NCBI RefSeq assembly: GCF_003314995.1
Contig: NZ_QNRH01000001.1
Span: forward strand, 186,001 to 250,000
Reading direction: 5' to 3'
DNA: 64,000 nucleotides
Origin: Pseudochrobactrum asaccharolyticum
Lineage (GTDB): Bacteria > Pseudomonadota > Alphaproteobacteria > Rhizobiales > Rhizobiaceae
This document shows positions 63,797-64,000 of this stretch, piece by piece; position 1 is the first letter of the stretch, and each line of letters opens with the position of its first letter. A program made the translations under genes and the position numbers. Below the pieces are notes generated by a model that saw only the letters and a program-made list of their open reading frames with translations, had not been told where the DNA came from and did not search any database.

Positions 63797-64000
63797 ATGG
63801 CAGATACTCATCAGAAGAACCACGACTACCATATTATAGCGCCCAGTCCGTGGCCGTTTCTGAGTTCAGTCGGTGCATTTGTACTGGCGATTGGCGGTAT
63901 CGCTTATATGCGCTACCTCAATGCCGGTGAATTGCACCTGTTTGGGATTAATTTTGTAACGCCATGGCTGTTCTTCATCGGCATCGCGATCATCCTGTAT
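63797..64000 (+). CDS. coxC: cytochrome c oxidase subunit III (partial, cut by window end)
   Basis: The first 68 codons from an ATG preceded by AAGGGGG (63784-63790). MADTHQKNHDYHIIAPSPWPFLSS is the known start of subunit III, and the first helices (GAFVLAIGGIAYM, PWLFFIGIAIILY) follow. Upstream, CCGGAG (63721-63726) pairs with CTCCGG (63731-63736) in a small hairpin. The gene continues beyond the window. Confidence 0.93.
   Translation, partial: MADTHQKNHDYHIIAPSPWPFLSSVGAFVLAIGGIAYMRYLNAGELHLFGINFVTPWLFFIGIAIILY

Overview
The window reads as a stretch of chromosome from an alphaproteobacterium of the order Hyphomicrobiales (Rhizobiales), most likely close to Brucella/Ochrobactrum. The basis is gene content and order: tldD, an invasion-associated locus B (IalB) gene and coxB-coxA-ctaB-coxF-ctaG-coxC; an RsmB-type methyltransferase near guaA; and DUF6101 and DUF1344 proteins. 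Base composition is moderate, lower than typical Brucella, so a lower-GC relative such as Pseudochrobactrum is a plausible but unproven guess. Almost everything is chromosomal housekeeping. No rRNA, tRNA, CRISPR array, prophage or transposase gene was recognised.

Layout. 1-6.7 kb: nucleotide and RNA metabolism (RsmB-like methyltransferase, MTA/SAH nucleosidase, guaA, a divergent PurC paralogue) with a secreted alginate-lyase-like enzyme and a thioesterase. 6.9-8.5 kb: an AT-rich gene for a membrane phosphoglycerol-transferase/sulfatase-fold enzyme. 8.6-11.2 kb: an L,D-transpeptidase lipoprotein and a CSS-EAL cyclic-di-GMP phosphodiesterase. 12.0-15.7 kb: a fused urease gamma-beta gene and the alpha gene, with no accessory genes beside them, then an unknown polytopic membrane protein. 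16-19 kb: an AzgA-type purine permease and a MATE exporter. 19-21.9 kb: a YcaC-like hydrolase and a pirin facing a LysR regulator. 22.8-25.7 kb: a zinc/cadmium P-type ATPase facing its MerR-family regulator, with a recognisable MerR promoter between them.

25.7-39.3 kb: an ArsC-like protein, a polysaccharide deacetylase, a YfgM-like protein with der, tsaC, a GlcD-type oxidase, DUF6101, an enoyl-CoA hydratase/acyl-CoA dehydrogenase pair, purD, ubiA and pdxH. 39.8-54.8 kb: a surface lipoprotein, a DnaJ-like chaperone, fabI, a histidine phosphatase, aroC, a DHBP synthase with a degenerate GTP cyclohydrolase II half, an HDAC-like deacetylase with xseB, small membrane proteins, a second pirin, dxs, tlyA and an RlmD-like methyltransferase. 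xseB and dxs sit near each other, and dxs, tlyA and the RNA methyltransferase run in series. 54.9-64 kb: an SDR with tldD, IalB, then the aa3 cytochrome oxidase operon, cut off inside coxC.

The observations most worth a second look are: (i) the accessory-less, Helicobacter-like urease; (ii) two unrelated genes (DUF6101 and aroC) whose last codons plus stop are repeated in tandem downstream with synonymous changes; (iii) several families of palindromic intergenic repeats, one of which supplies the zntA stop codon; (iv) a perfect FNR/FixK-type box upstream of the oxidase operon; and (v) a PurC paralogue with altered family motifs. Functional statements come from motif recognition by eye; no database search was run.
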